Positions 1-7,420 of a stretch of DNA of 64,000 bases are shown here, one piece after another. Each line of letters starts with the position of its first letter. Positions within the stretch are counted from its first letter, which is position 1. Made by a program: the position numbers and the translations under genes. Below the pieces are notes generated by a model. The model was not told the origin of the DNA. It searched no databases and saw only the letters and a list, made by a program, of their open reading frames with translations. The DNA lies in NCBI GenBank assembly GCA_040219515.1, contig JAVJSI010000017.1:62001-126000 (forward strand), in the 5' to 3' direction. Origin of the DNA: Acidimicrobiales bacterium (lineage in GTDB: Bacteria > Actinomycetota > Acidimicrobiia > Acidimicrobiales > Aldehydirespiratoraceae).

Positions 1-24
1 ATCTACCTCATCCCGACCGAGTAA
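1..24 (+). CDS. 3' end of an upstream gene, probably cytochrome c oxidase subunit III
   Basis: Only the last seven codons and a TAA stop are inside the window, reading IYLIPTE. A hydrophobic ending of this kind fits the last helix of haem-copper oxidase subunit III. The next two genes, subunit IV and CtaG, usually follow subunit III in actinobacterial oxidase operons. The identity is inferred from context because too little sequence is present for a family call. Confidence 0.45.
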   Translation: MYLIPTE

Positions 25-37
25 CGGAGCCCTGAAC

Positions 38-397
38 ATGAGCGAAACCGTCACCGAGACCGCCACCGCCGAGGATGCAGCCGACGACGCGCACGAGGCG
101 GGAGCCCACGAGCATCCGTCGGACTGGGCCTACATCAAGATCGCGCTCGTCCTCGCCGTGTTCACCACGATCGAGGTGCTGACCTACTTCGAGTCGGCCC
201 TGCCGATCTTCGAGAACAACGCGGTCACGATCACGACACTGCTCGTGCTCATGGTCGTGAAGTTCTACCTCGTGGCCACGTGGTTCATGCACCTGAAGTT
301 CGACAACCCGATCTTCGGCCGAATGTTCCTGGCCGGCCTCGTGCTGGCCACCGGCGTCTACATCATCGCGCTGAGCGCCTTCGAGTTCTGGGCCTGA
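38..397 (+). CDS. ctaF: Cytochrome c oxidase subunit IV (prokaryotic type)
   Basis: This 119-residue protein matches the small prokaryotic subunit IV (COX4_pro) of aa3/caa3 oxidases. It has a charged, Ala/Glu/His-rich N-terminus and then three membrane helices at about residues 31-50, 62-82 and 92-115. The turn after the second helix contains the family's typical WFMHLKFD motif. The subunit sits in the plasma membrane and is thought to stabilise the catalytic core. It starts 13 bases after the preceding stop and 4 bases before ctaG, so an oxidase operon is likely. The ATG follows a weak purine stretch (acggag). Confidence 0.88.
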   Translation: MSETVTETATAEDAADDAHEAGAHEHPSDWAYIKIALVLAVFTTIEVLTYFESALPIFENNAVTITTLLVLMVVKFYLVATWFMHLKFDNPIFGRMFLAGLVLATGVYIIALSAFEFWA

Positions 398-401
398 TGT
401 C

Positions 402-1310
402 ATGACGGCGAACCTCCTCGCCGCAAGTCCCTGGTCGTTCCAGCCGCACCCCGAGGTGTGGCTGCTCATCGCCGGCATCGTCGGGATGGGGTACTACGCC
501 ACACGGTCGATCGGGCCGCTGGTGGTACCCGCAGGCGAGCCGGTGGTCACCACCGCCCAGAAGCGCTTCTTCGCCGTCGGCGTGATCCTCCTGTGGGTCG
601 CCGCCGACTATCCGATGCACGACATCGCCGAGGAGTACCTCTACTCGGTGCACATGTTCCAGCACCTGCTCATCACCTTCATCGTGCCGCCGCTGCTGTT
701 GCTGGCGATGCCCGAGTGGCTGGCCCGTCTCCTCATCCTCGACGGCGGTACCACTTCACGGGTCCTGCGGGTGCTCACCAAGCCCGTCGTGGCCGGGGTG
801 ATCTTCAACATCTTCCAGATCCTCACGCACTGGGGCACGGTGGTGAACACGAGCGCCGACAACGGTCCGTTCCACTACATGATCCACCTGTGCATCTTCG
901 GCGCCGCGCTGCTCATGTGGTTCCCGGTCCTCGGCCCGCTCAAGGAAGTCCAGATGAGCGAACCGGGAAAGCTCCTCTACCTCTTCCTCATGTCGATCGT
1001 GCCCACGGTCCCGGCCGGCTGGCTGACGTTCGCCGAGGGTGTCGTCTACGAGGCCTACGACACCGACACGAACCTCTGGGGCCTCAACCCGACCAATGAT
1101 CAACAGCTCGCCGGGGCGATCATGAAGGTCATCGGCGGCTTCTACCTCTGGGGCCTCATCGCCATCCGGTTCTTCCGCTACACCGCCACCCTTCGAGCGG
1201 CCGACTTCGAAGGCCGAAGGACCGCAGGTCGACTCACCTACTCCGATGTGGCGAAAGCCTTCGACGACGCCGGCGTCCCCCCACGCGAGCCCGAAATCGA
1301 GTCGAGTTAG
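402..1310 (+). CDS. ctaG: caa3-type cytochrome c oxidase assembly factor CtaG
   Basis: This 302-residue polytopic membrane protein has about seven hydrophobic segments and matches the caa3_CtaG family, which helps assemble the copper-containing oxidase. Conserved features include the HMFQHLLITF segment near residue 90, the HxxxH-like histidines around YMIHLCIFG, and a P-rich PTVPAGWLTF loop. It begins 4 bases after subunit IV, supporting co-transcription. It is unrelated to the mitochondrial Cox11-type protein also called CtaG. A palindromic G-rich element follows the stop and may end the operon. Confidence 0.88.
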   Translation: MTANLLAASPWSFQPHPEVWLLIAGIVGMGYYATRSIGPLVVPAGEPVVTTAQKRFFAVGVILLWVAADYPMHDIAEEYLYSVHMFQHLLITFIVPPLLLLAMPEWLARLLILDGGTTSRVLRVLTKPVVAGVIFNIFQILTHWGTVVNTSADNGPFHYMIHLCIFGAALLMWFPVLGPLKEVQMSEPGKLLYLFLMSIVPTVPAGWLTFAEGVVYEAYDTDTNLWGLNPTNDQQLAGAIMKVIGGFYLWGLIAIRFFRYTATLRAADFEGRRTAGRLTYSDVAKAFDDAGVPPREPEIESS

Positions 1311-1362
1311 CCACCTCCGCGGTGGTCACCCCGCCTCAATTTGACGGGGTTGGGGGGAGGTG
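1311..1362 (+). terminator. G-rich palindromic element after ctaG (copy 1)
   Basis: Starting at the base after the ctaG stop, arms CACCTCC (1312-1318) and GGAGGTG (1356-1362) can pair. Inside them are CCACC/GGTGG and a second hairpin, ACCCCG/CGGGGT (1329-1350). A run of six G follows. The right half is nearly identical to 53581-53626. The position after ctaG and before the serS promoter suggests a terminator or processing site, although there is no U-tract. Confidence 0.5.
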
Positions 1363-1368
1363 AGGCGA

Positions 1369-1374
1369 TACCGT
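1369..1374 (+). promoter_or_regulatory. -10 box of leaderless serS promoter
   Basis: TACCGT lies 7 bases upstream of the serS ATG with no Shine-Dalgarno sequence between them. That spacing puts the expected transcription start at or next to the start codon, implying a leaderless mRNA. Confidence 0.6.
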
Positions 1375-1381
1375 CGTCGCC

Positions 1382-2674
1382 ATGCTCGACATCAGGCTGA
1401 TTCGTACCGATCCCGAGGCCGTCAAGGCGGCCATCGCGCGTCGCGGCGAGTCGACCTCCTCGATCGACGAGGTGATCGAGCTCGACACCCGGCTGCGGGC
1501 CATCGGTACCGAACGCGACGACATCCGGGCCGAGGTGAAGCAGCTCTCGAAGCAGGTGGGCGCACTGCACAAGGAGGGCAAGGCCGACGAGGCCGCCGAT
1601 CTGCAGGACACGAGCCGTGCACTGGGCGAGCGGGAGAAGTCGCTGTCCGACGCGGCCGACGAGCTCGGCGAGGCCATCCGCTCCCTGCTGCTCAACGTGT
1701 CGAACATGCCCTCGCCAGAGGCTCCCGACGGGCTCACCGAGGACGACAACGTCGAGCTGCGGGTGGAGGACTTCGATCCGGCTTCCTACGCCGAACACCA
1801 GCGGGTGCCCCACTGGGAGGTGGCCGAGGAGCTCGGCATCCTCGACGTCGACCGCGCCGTGCGCATGTCGGGCTCGATGTTCGTGATGTATCGCGGCGCC
1901 GGCGCCCGCCTGTTGCGAGCCCTGATCTCCTACGGCCTCGACCGGAATCGTGACGCCTTCGAAGAGGTGCGGCCGCCGACCGTCGTCAAGACCGAGACGA
2001 TGATCGGCACCGGCCATCTGCCCAAGTTCTCCGACGACGCGTACCACCTCGAGCGCGACGACCTGTGGGCCATTCCCACCGCCGAGGTGCCCCTCACGTC
2101 GATGGTCGCCGGCGAGATCCTCGACGAGGCCGAACTGCCTCTGCGACTCATGGCCCACACGTCGTGCTTCCGGCGCGAGGCCGGTTCCGCCGGCCGCGAC
2201 ACGCGAGGGCTGCTGCGGGTCCACGAGTTCGACAAGGTCGAGCTCTATGCCTTCTGCACGCCCGATCAGGCCGTGGCCATGCACACGGAGATCCTCGAGC
2301 GAGCCGAGGGCGCCATTCGTGATCTCGGTCTCGCCCATCGGGTGCTCGACTTGGCGTGTGGCGACATCAGCGGCGCCGGCGCCCGCACCTACGACATCGA
2401 GGTCTTCGCGCCGGGCGCTGATCGCTGGCTCGAGGTCTCCTCTGTCTCGTGGTGCACCGACTATCAGGCTCGCCGAGCCAACATCCGCTACCGGCCCGAG
2501 GGCGAGAAGGGCACCCGTTTCGTCCACAGCCTCAATGGTTCCGGTCTGGCGGTACCCCGCGTCTGGGCGGCGATCATCGAGACGTATCGCCGGGCCGACG
2601 GCTCGGTTGCGATGCCCGAGGTACTGCTGCCCTACCTGGGCGGCATGACCGAGATCCCGGCGCCCGCTAGCTGA
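1382..2674 (+). CDS. serS: Seryl-tRNA synthetase
   Basis: This 430-residue class II aminoacyl-tRNA synthetase charges tRNA-Ser and tRNA-Sec with serine. Residues 1-100 form the antiparallel coiled-coil tRNA-binding arm, starting MLDIRLIRTDPEAVK and rich in Lys, Glu and Asp. The catalytic domain follows, with motif 2 in SCFRREAGSAGRDTRGLLR and motif 3 near the C-terminus in NGSGLAVPRVWAAIIE. The length is normal for the family. The ATG is preceded by a -10 box only 7 bases away, so the gene appears to have its own leaderless promoter. Its 3' end overlaps the convergent crcB gene by 8 bases. Confidence 0.97.
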   Translation: MLDIRLIRTDPEAVKAAIARRGESTSSIDEVIELDTRLRAIGTERDDIRAEVKQLSKQVGALHKEGKADEAADLQDTSRALGEREKSLSDAADELGEAIRSLLLNVSNMPSPEAPDGLTEDDNVELRVEDFDPASYAEHQRVPHWEVAEELGILDVDRAVRMSGSMFVMYRGAGARLLRALISYGLDRNRDAFEEVRPPTVVKTETMIGTGHLPKFSDDAYHLERDDLWAIPTAEVPLTSMVAGEILDEAELPLRLMAHTSCFRREAGSAGRDTRGLLRVHEFDKVELYAFCTPDQAVAMHTEILERAEGAIRDLGLAHRVLDLACGDISGAGARTYDIEVFAPGADRWLEVSSVSWCTDYQARRANIRYRPEGEKGTRFVHSLNGSGLAVPRVWAAIIETYRRADGSVAMPEVLLPYLGGMTEIPAPAS

Positions 2675-2987
2675 TCGACAGGCCCAACCACGCGAGGCCG
2701 ACGCCGCCGACAATGGTCAGCGCGAGATAGCCGGTCGCCGCCCCGGGCCGCGCGTCCCACAGCGCCACGAGCTCGAGCATCAGCGTCGAGAACGTCGTGA
2801 ACGACCCGAGAGCGGCAACCCCAATCACGGTCGATGTGGCGGCTGACGCACCGCTCAGCCAACCGAGGGCGAACGACCCGACGAGATTGGCCACGAGCGT
2901 GCCGACCGGTGGCGGCAGCCGCTCGGCCAACTGCCACCGGGCGACGGTGCCGGCCATCGCCATGGCCGCGAACGACGCGACGATCAT
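2667..2987 (-). CDS. crcB: Fluoride channel subunit CrcB/FluC (second of pair)
   Basis: This 106-residue, four-helix membrane protein belongs to the Fluc/CrcB fluoride channel family, which lets fluoride leave the cytoplasm. Family marks include the N-terminal GTVARW motif, the central NLVGSFALG motif and the GSFTTFST motif, whose Phe residues line the pore. Its ATG overlaps the stop of the preceding crcB by 4 bases, so translation is probably coupled. Single-gene Fluc channels are homodimers; paired genes like this one usually encode a heterodimer. The 3' end overlaps serS. Confidence 0.92.
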   Translation of the reverse strand: MIVASFAAMAMAGTVARWQLAERLPPPVGTLVANLVGSFALGWLSGASAATSTVIGVAALGSFTTFSTLMLELVALWDARPGAATGYLALTIVGGVGLAWLGLSIS

Positions 2988-3343
2988 GCGGACTCCCGTC
3001 GGGTGGCCATCCCGCCGAGCAGCGCGACGAGACCGGTGACCACGCTGGCGAGCAGCAGGCCGGCGCCGTCGAGCGGCGAGCCGGCGTCGAGGTGATGCGC
3101 CGCGTCGACCGCCAGTGTCGAGAACGTGGTCAGAGCGCCGCAGAATCCCACGCCGACGCCGAGTCGGCGGGAGCCGTCGCCCCGGAGTGCACCGTGGATC
3201 AGCATCCCGAGAACGAAGCTACCGATCGCGTTCATGCCGACGAGCGCCCAGGCCGCATCGTCGGCGACCTGCAGCAACGCCCAACGGGTGCCGGCGCCGA
3301 CGAGGCCACCGGACGCGACCAGAACCGGCTTCGGTAGCTCCAC
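2984..3343 (-). CDS. crcB: Fluoride channel subunit CrcB/FluC (first of pair)
   Basis: This 119-residue Fluc/CrcB homologue has four predicted helices, the GAGTRW and NAIGSFVLG motifs, and the CGALTTFST pore motif. It is the promoter-proximal member of a two-gene fluoride channel operon. The start is GTG at 3343, with a -10 box TACGGT on the minus strand at 3355-3350, only 6 bases upstream, so the transcript should be leaderless. There is no room for a fluoride riboswitch: only 22 bases separate this start from the divergent pdxH start. Confidence 0.92.
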   Translation of the reverse strand: MELPKPVLVASGGLVGAGTRWALLQVADDAAWALVGMNAIGSFVLGMLIHGALRGDGSRRLGVGVGFCGALTTFSTLAVDAAHHLDAGSPLDGAGLLLASVVTGLVALLGGMATRRESA

Positions 3344-3349
3344 GGCTGC

Positions 3350-3359
3350 ACCGTAGGCT
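3350..3359. promoter_or_regulatory. Overlapping divergent leaderless promoters (crcB / pdxH)
   Basis: The minus-strand -10 box TACGGT (3355-3350) and the plus-strand -10 box TAGGCT (3354-3359) share the central TA pair. Each lies exactly 6 bases from its own start codon, GTG at 3343 and ATG at 3366. Polymerase should not be able to open both at once. Confidence 0.6.
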
Positions 3360-3365
3360 GCGTCG

Positions 3366-4001
3366 ATGGACCTCGCTGCGATGCGCGAGCACTACGGACT
3401 CGCCGGACTCGACGAGTCCGATCTCGCGCCGACGCCGATGGCCCAGTTCGACGACTGGTTCACTTCCTGGGCGTCCACCCACCCCTTCGACGCCAACCTG
3501 GCGACGTTGGCGACGGTGGGCGTCGACGGCTGGCCGTCGTCTCGGGCCGTCCTCGTGAAGGGGGCCGACGAGCGGGGCTTCGTCTTCCACACGAACCGCA
3601 GGTCGGTGAAGGGCGCGGCCATCACGGCCACGGGTCGGGCGGCCCTGACGTTCGTCTGGCGGGAGATCGAGCGACAGATCCGGGTGGTGGGCGACGTCGA
3701 GCTGTTGCCCGATCCCGAGTCCGACGCCTACTTCGCCGGCCGACCCCGAGGCGCCCAGATCGGGGCGTGGGCGAGCGATCAGTCGGCGGTCATCGCGTCC
3801 CGGGCCGAGCTCGAGGCTCGCCAGGCCGAGGTCGAGGCCCGCTTTCCCGACACCGTTCCCCGGCCCCCACACTGGGGCGGCTATCTCGTACGGCCCCGCT
3901 CGGTCGAGTTCTGGCAGGGCCGACCGAACCGACTCCACGACCGCCTGGAGTACCGACGAGCCGACGACGACGAGTGGACCGTGGTCCGGCTCGCTCCCTG
4001 A
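3366..4001 (+). CDS. pdxH: Pyridoxamine 5'-phosphate oxidase
   Basis: This 211-residue FMN flavoprotein oxidises pyridoxine or pyridoxamine 5'-phosphate to pyridoxal 5'-phosphate in the cytoplasm. The split-barrel FMN-binding part contains SSRAVLVKGADERGFVFHTN, the usual FMN-phosphate and substrate region. The C-terminal dimerisation region ends with PPHWGGYLVRP, FWQGRPNRLHDR and a terminal VVRLAP, as in other PdxH proteins. The length is typical. The start is supported by a leaderless -10 box 6 bases upstream. The gene is divergent from crcB. Confidence 0.95.
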   Translation: MDLAAMREHYGLAGLDESDLAPTPMAQFDDWFTSWASTHPFDANLATLATVGVDGWPSSRAVLVKGADERGFVFHTNRRSVKGAAITATGRAALTFVWREIERQIRVVGDVELLPDPESDAYFAGRPRGAQIGAWASDQSAVIASRAELEARQAEVEARFPDTVPRPPHWGGYLVRPRSVEFWQGRPNRLHDRLEYRRADDDEWTVVRLAP

Positions 4002-4007
4002 TCCGCG

Positions 4008-4943
4008 TCAGGCGGCGAGGTGAGGTGCCACCTCCGCGGCGATGAGCTCGAGGTGGTCGAGGTCGGTGTCGTCGAGCACCTGGAGGTAGGCCCGGGTGGC
4101 GCCGGCATCGGCGAACTCCCGCAGCCGGGCCACGCACTCGTCCGGGGTGCCGGCCACGCCGTTCTCGCGAAGTTCAGGGACCTCTCGCCCGATGGCGGCG
4201 GCCCGGCGGGCGATCTCGGCCTCGTCGGTTCCGCAGCACACGACCTGGGCGGCGGAGAACGTCATCGTCGCCGGATCACGGTCGCGAGCTTCGCAGGCGG
4301 CGACGACATTGTCGGTGACCGGCGCGAACGCGGCAGCCGGCGAGAACGGGACGTTGAACTCGTCGGCGTAGGTGGCGGCGAGGCGAGGCGTCCGCTTCTG
4401 GCCGAAGCCGCCCATGACGATCGGCGGGCGGGGCGACTGGGTGGGTACCGCCAGCGCCGGCGACGACTGGATCGTGTAGTGCTCACCGGAGAACTCGAAT
4501 TCCTCACCCGCCGGGGTCTCCCACAGACCGGTGATGATCGCGAGCTGCTCCTCGAGGCGATCGAACCGACCACCGAGGTCGTGGAACGGGATGCCGTACT
4601 TCCGGTGTTCCTCCTCGAACCATCCGGCGCCGAGTCCGAGCTCGACGCGTCCGTTGCTCATCTCGTCGATCTGGGCCACGGCGATGGCCAGTGGGCCGGG
4701 TAGCCGGAAGGTGATCGGCGTGACCAGCGTGCCGAGGCGAAGTCGTTCGGTGTCGCCGGCGAGCCCGGCCAGCGTGGTGAGGGCATCACATGGGCCGGGG
4801 AGGCCGTCGCCGTCACCCATGTGCAGGTAGTGGTCCGAGGTGGAGAAGCCGTCGAATCCGAGGGCTTCGGCTCGCTGGGCGAGCGTGCGGAGGCGGGCGT
4901 AGGTGGTGCCCTGCTGGGGTTCGACGAAGATGCGGAGGTGCAT
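4008..4943 (-). CDS. LLM-class (luciferase-like) oxidoreductase, probably F420-dependent
   Basis: This 311-residue TIM-barrel protein of the bacterial luciferase-like superfamily resembles the actinobacterial F420-dependent group. It starts with LRIFVEPQQGTTYARL, has the SDHYLHM segment common in the family, the ELGLGAGWFEEEH motif and a PPIVMGGFGQKRT barrel motif. The substrate cannot be told from sequence. The minus-strand -10 box TAGTCT (4955-4950) lies 6 bases before the ATG and includes the TAG stop of the upstream gene, so this gene probably has its own leaderless promoter inside the end of its neighbour. Confidence 0.85.
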   Translation of the reverse strand: MHLRIFVEPQQGTTYARLRTLAQRAEALGFDGFSTSDHYLHMGDGDGLPGPCDALTTLAGLAGDTERLRLGTLVTPITFRLPGPLAIAVAQIDEMSNGRVELGLGAGWFEEEHRKYGIPFHDLGGRFDRLEEQLAIITGLWETPAGEEFEFSGEHYTIQSSPALAVPTQSPRPPIVMGGFGQKRTPRLAATYADEFNVPFSPAAAFAPVTDNVVAACEARDRDPATMTFSAAQVVCCGTDEAEIARRAAAIGREVPELRENGVAGTPDECVARLREFADAGATRAYLQVLDDTDLDHLELIAAEVAPHLAA

Positions 4944-4949
4944 TCTCGG

Positions 4950-4955
4950 AGACTA
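4950..4955 (-). promoter_or_regulatory. -10 box of the LLM oxidoreductase gene
   Basis: TAGTCT on the minus strand is 6 bases upstream of the ATG at 4943. Its first three bases are also the TAG stop codon of the upstream hydrolase gene. Confidence 0.5.
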
Positions 4956-5558
4956 GAGCGGCCAGCTCGACACGGCCTTGCTCAGTACCTCGATCAGCTG
5001 CTCGACCTGCGGGGCCCGGCTGGTGCCCTGCCAGTCGGACCATTCAGCTTCCTCACGGTTCCAGCGGGTGGTGGGCGGCAGTTCGATCTGTACCCCGGCG
5101 TTCGTGGGGAGGTTCACGGGATTGTCGGCGTGCTGGCCGCGTAGCCCCTTGGGGATGTCGTCGAGGCGGTCGATGATGCCGAAGCGCTCGTCGATACCGC
5201 CGCGCAGGTGATCGCCGACGTGAGTGGCGAGGGCCCGGTTGCGGCCTCCCAACAGCACATCCCAGAACCGGTCCTCACGGCCGTAGCCGTGGATCGCGAT
5301 GACGACATCGACATGGTCGACGAAGCCGGCGAGCGCGGGAGAGTGGGCGGGGTCGAAGGCGGTCGACGGGATGTGGCGTCGCAACGGCGGCGCCTGGATG
5401 ATCGCGTAGAGCGATGCATCGGTGCGCTCGGCGACCTCGGTGGCGATCACGTCGGTGCAGCGTTCGAGGTTGCCGCCGTGGAACGCCATGAGGCCGAAGG
5501 TGTTGCGAAGTTCGCAGACCTCGGTGACCTCAGGATGTCCGAGCAAGTCGCGCAGCAT
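4953..5558 (-). CDS. Poly-gamma-glutamate hydrolase family protein
   Basis: This 201-residue protein matches the phage-type poly-gamma-glutamate hydrolase family (Gamma_PGA_hydro, a zinc-dependent carboxypeptidase fold). The key stretch is LMAFHGGNLERCTDVIATE near residue 20, where His and Glu are the expected zinc ligands, with IAIHGYGREDRFW and VGDHLRGG further on. The ATG at 5558 was chosen because the family homology begins there; the reading frame stays open upstream but looks non-coding. The start lies 29 bases inside the end of ccdA on the same strand, which is an unusually long overlap. No signal peptide was seen. Confidence 0.7.
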   Translation of the reverse strand: MLRDLLGHPEVTEVCELRNTFGLMAFHGGNLERCTDVIATEVAERTDASLYAIIQAPPLRRHIPSTAFDPAHSPALAGFVDHVDVVIAIHGYGREDRFWDVLLGGRNRALATHVGDHLRGGIDERFGIIDRLDDIPKGLRGQHADNPVNLPTNAGVQIELPPTTRWNREEAEWSDWQGTSRAPQVEQLIEVLSKAVSSWPL

Positions 5559-6648
5559 GCTGCGGACGATACCGACCGACTCGGCGCCACACGATCCAGG
5601 CGACCAGCGCGACGAAGACGACCTCGAGGGGAACGCCGGCCCGGACCGGGTCCGAGAACCAGTTGCCGATGCGGGCCGGCCAGCCGCCGACGAAGCGGAG
5701 CAGGGGCAGGAGGATGAACTCACCACCGTTGTAGACCTCGGTCATGAAGTACACGGCGAGATACACCAGACCGATGGAGGCGCGCGAAACCGGGTCACGC
5801 AGGTCGTCGCGCCATCCGATCACGAGGGCGCCGAAGATGCCGAAGAGCGACAACAGGCCGATCCGTTCGGTGGTGGTTTCCTGGATCCACGTGGTCGTGG
5901 CGCTCTGGAACTCGAGGAACTGATCGACGAGAAGATTGCCCGCGTCGAACTGGTTGTCGACGGTGATCCGGTAGTCCCAGATGCCGTAGTCGATCATGTA
6001 GATGCCGGCGATGACCAACAGCACCCCGGAGAACCGTCCGATGTGGGGGAGGATGCGCCGCATGTTGGTCGCGACATTGCTCTTGGCCAGGGCCAGGCTC
6101 ATCGTGAGGAAGGTGACGACCACACCCATGCCGATGCCGTAGGCGAGGAAGTTTCCGGTGCCCCGGGCCACACCGTCGGCCGAGAACGAGTTGCTCACGC
6201 CGGAGATGAAGATGCCCACCGTGCACGAGAGCGACACGACCGCGTAGCTGACGCCGAACATGAAGATGGACCCGAGATTCCGGCTCCCTGTGCCCTTGTT
6301 CATCTTCGGCAGCCGCACGTTCAGCTGCCGCCCGAGCAGCATGGAGATGCCGAGTGGGATGAGCAGCACGCCGATGGCGATGATGACGTAGGGGGCGTAG
6401 TCGAGCACGTCGCCCTGGTTGATGACCGTGGCGAAGAGCACGCCGAACGTGCCGAACACGGCGATGAAACCCATCGTCATCACGAGACCGACCACGAGGC
6501 CTCGAGCCACCGTGGCCAGTCGGCTCTGGCCGTGCTCCTTGCTCTCGATACCGAGGAAGTAGGACAGGTACGCCGGAAGCATCGCGAACCCGCAGGGGTT
6601 GAACGCGGCGAAGATGCCGAGACCGAAGGGCCACGCGAACTCGCCCAT
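5530..6648 (-). CDS. ccdA: CcdA/DsbD-type membrane thiol-disulfide transporter
   Basis: This 372-residue membrane protein has about eight to nine helices. The first carries NPCGFAMLPAYLSYFLG and a later one SLSCTVGIFISG; these two Cys-containing helices are the hallmark of CcdA and the DsbD transmembrane domain. Such proteins carry electrons from cytoplasmic thioredoxin to extracytoplasmic thiol proteins, often for cytochrome c maturation. A C-terminal extension of about 130 residues with extra helices goes beyond the usual CcdA length. The ATG at 6648 follows a good AGGAG with 8-base spacing, and the stop of a 10-codon leader ORF overlaps it. Confidence 0.8.
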   Translation of the reverse strand: MGEFAWPFGLGIFAAFNPCGFAMLPAYLSYFLGIESKEHGQSRLATVARGLVVGLVMTMGFIAVFGTFGVLFATVINQGDVLDYAPYVIIAIGVLLIPLGISMLLGRQLNVRLPKMNKGTGSRNLGSIFMFGVSYAVVSLSCTVGIFISGVSNSFSADGVARGTGNFLAYGIGMGVVVTFLTMSLALAKSNVATNMRRILPHIGRFSGVLLVIAGIYMIDYGIWDYRITVDNQFDAGNLLVDQFLEFQSATTTWIQETTTERIGLLSLFGIFGALVIGWRDDLRDPVSRASIGLVYLAVYFMTEVYNGGEFILLPLLRFVGGWPARIGNWFSDPVRAGVPLEVVFVALVAWIVWRRVGRYRPQHAARLARTS

Positions 6649-6680
6649 CAGAGAATCTCCTCGTTGATCTCGTCGCGCAT
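6648..6680 (-). CDS. Possible 10-codon leader ORF coupled to ccdA
   Basis: A tiny frame encodes MRDEINEEIL. It has its own GGAG 5 bases before the ATG, and its TGA shares one base with the ccdA ATG (TGATG). This could couple ccdA translation to the leader. It may be chance: the frame is very short and no database comparison was possible. Confidence 0.3.
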   Translation of the reverse strand: MRDEINEEIL

Positions 6681-6920
6681 GGGAACTCCACGAAAACGGT
6701 ACTCGCACGTACGAGCCGACCGCCTGTCGGCGGAGAAACCCGCCGACGTGCTGTCTGCTTCCAACGCCGGCGGGGCCGTGATCGTTCCCGCCGGTCGCCG
6801 TACCGCCGGCGCGGTGTCGTGTCGATGGTCAGGCCGGGGCTCGCATCTGCCGTTGCCCGGGCCCGGGGGTTCATCGTTTCGACACCACGCCGGCGCCTGC
6901 GCCGTGGGGGGAGGTTCAGG

Positions 6921-7295
6921 TCAGGCCGTGAGGCGCTGTGCCTGGTCGGCGAGGTGTGCCGGCACCGCGATGACGGGCATCTGGTCCTCGGGGCGAGCCA
7001 CCTTCGGTGGACGACCCCGACGGCGTTTGACCGTCAGCATCTTGCCGTTCATGAAGAGCTGACCGCCCCACACGCCGCACGGCTCACGCCGGTCGAGGGC
7101 GCCCTCGAGGCACGGTGCGAGCACCGGGCACTCGGCACAGACCCGCTTGGCCGCCGCGATCTCACCGATGTCCTCGCTGAAGAACAGGTCGGCGGCATCG
7201 ATGACGGAGCGACACGCGGCGTGGTTCTCCCACGTCGCCGCCTCCCGGATGAAGTTGTCGTGTATGTCGTCGCTCTCTTTGACGAGGGGTCCCAT
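6921..7295 (-). CDS. whiB7: WhiB7/WblC-like redox-sensing transcription factor with AT-hook
   Basis: This 124-residue WhiB-family protein should bind a [4Fe-4S] cluster through Cys28, Cys53, Cys56 and Cys62 (C, CxxC, then C after five residues). The GVWGGQLF turn at residues 74-81 follows. A basic RRRGRPPK AT-hook at 91-98 is the mark of the WhiB7/WblC branch, which works with the primary sigma factor to turn on intrinsic antibiotic resistance. Cys73 sits where known WhiB7 proteins have Trp before GVWGG. The ATG at 7295 follows GGAG at good spacing; an upstream in-frame ATG at 7508 was rejected because the added sequence overlaps the leader structures. The leader looks like an attenuator. Confidence 0.75.
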   Translation of the reverse strand: MGPLVKESDDIHDNFIREAATWENHAACRSVIDAADLFFSEDIGEIAAAKRVCAECPVLAPCLEGALDRREPCGVWGGQLFMNGKMLTVKRRRGRPPKVARPEDQMPVIAVPAHLADQAQRLTA

Positions 7296-7389
7296 GACCT
7301 CGTCTCCTTCCCTGGTGGGTTGCTTCGTTTTGTCGTGTCCGACGTGGTGTTGGTCTTCGTGTCGTATTTCGTGCCCGAAAAGCAGAAAA

Positions 7390-7410
7390 GCCGCCGGATT
7401 TTCCGGCGGC
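7390..7410 (-). terminator. Intrinsic terminator hairpin in the whiB7 leader
   Basis: On the minus strand a perfect 9-bp stem, GCCGCCGGA with TCCGGCGGC, closes a 3-base AAA loop and is followed by TTTTCTGCTTTT. It lies about 95 bases before the whiB7 ATG, inside the transcript, so it is placed to stop transcription early rather than to end a gene. Confidence 0.7.
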
Positions 7411-7420
7411 CGCAGTGCTT

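Noticed and set aside
3344-3365. Fluoride riboswitch upstream of crcB
   Set aside because: The interval is only 22 bases, too short for a riboswitch.
5422-7062. Long plus-strand open frame (546 codons) opposite ccdA
   Set aside because: It is the antisense shadow of ccdA, rich in Asp, Glu and Arg with no domain; high GC removes stop codons on the other strand.
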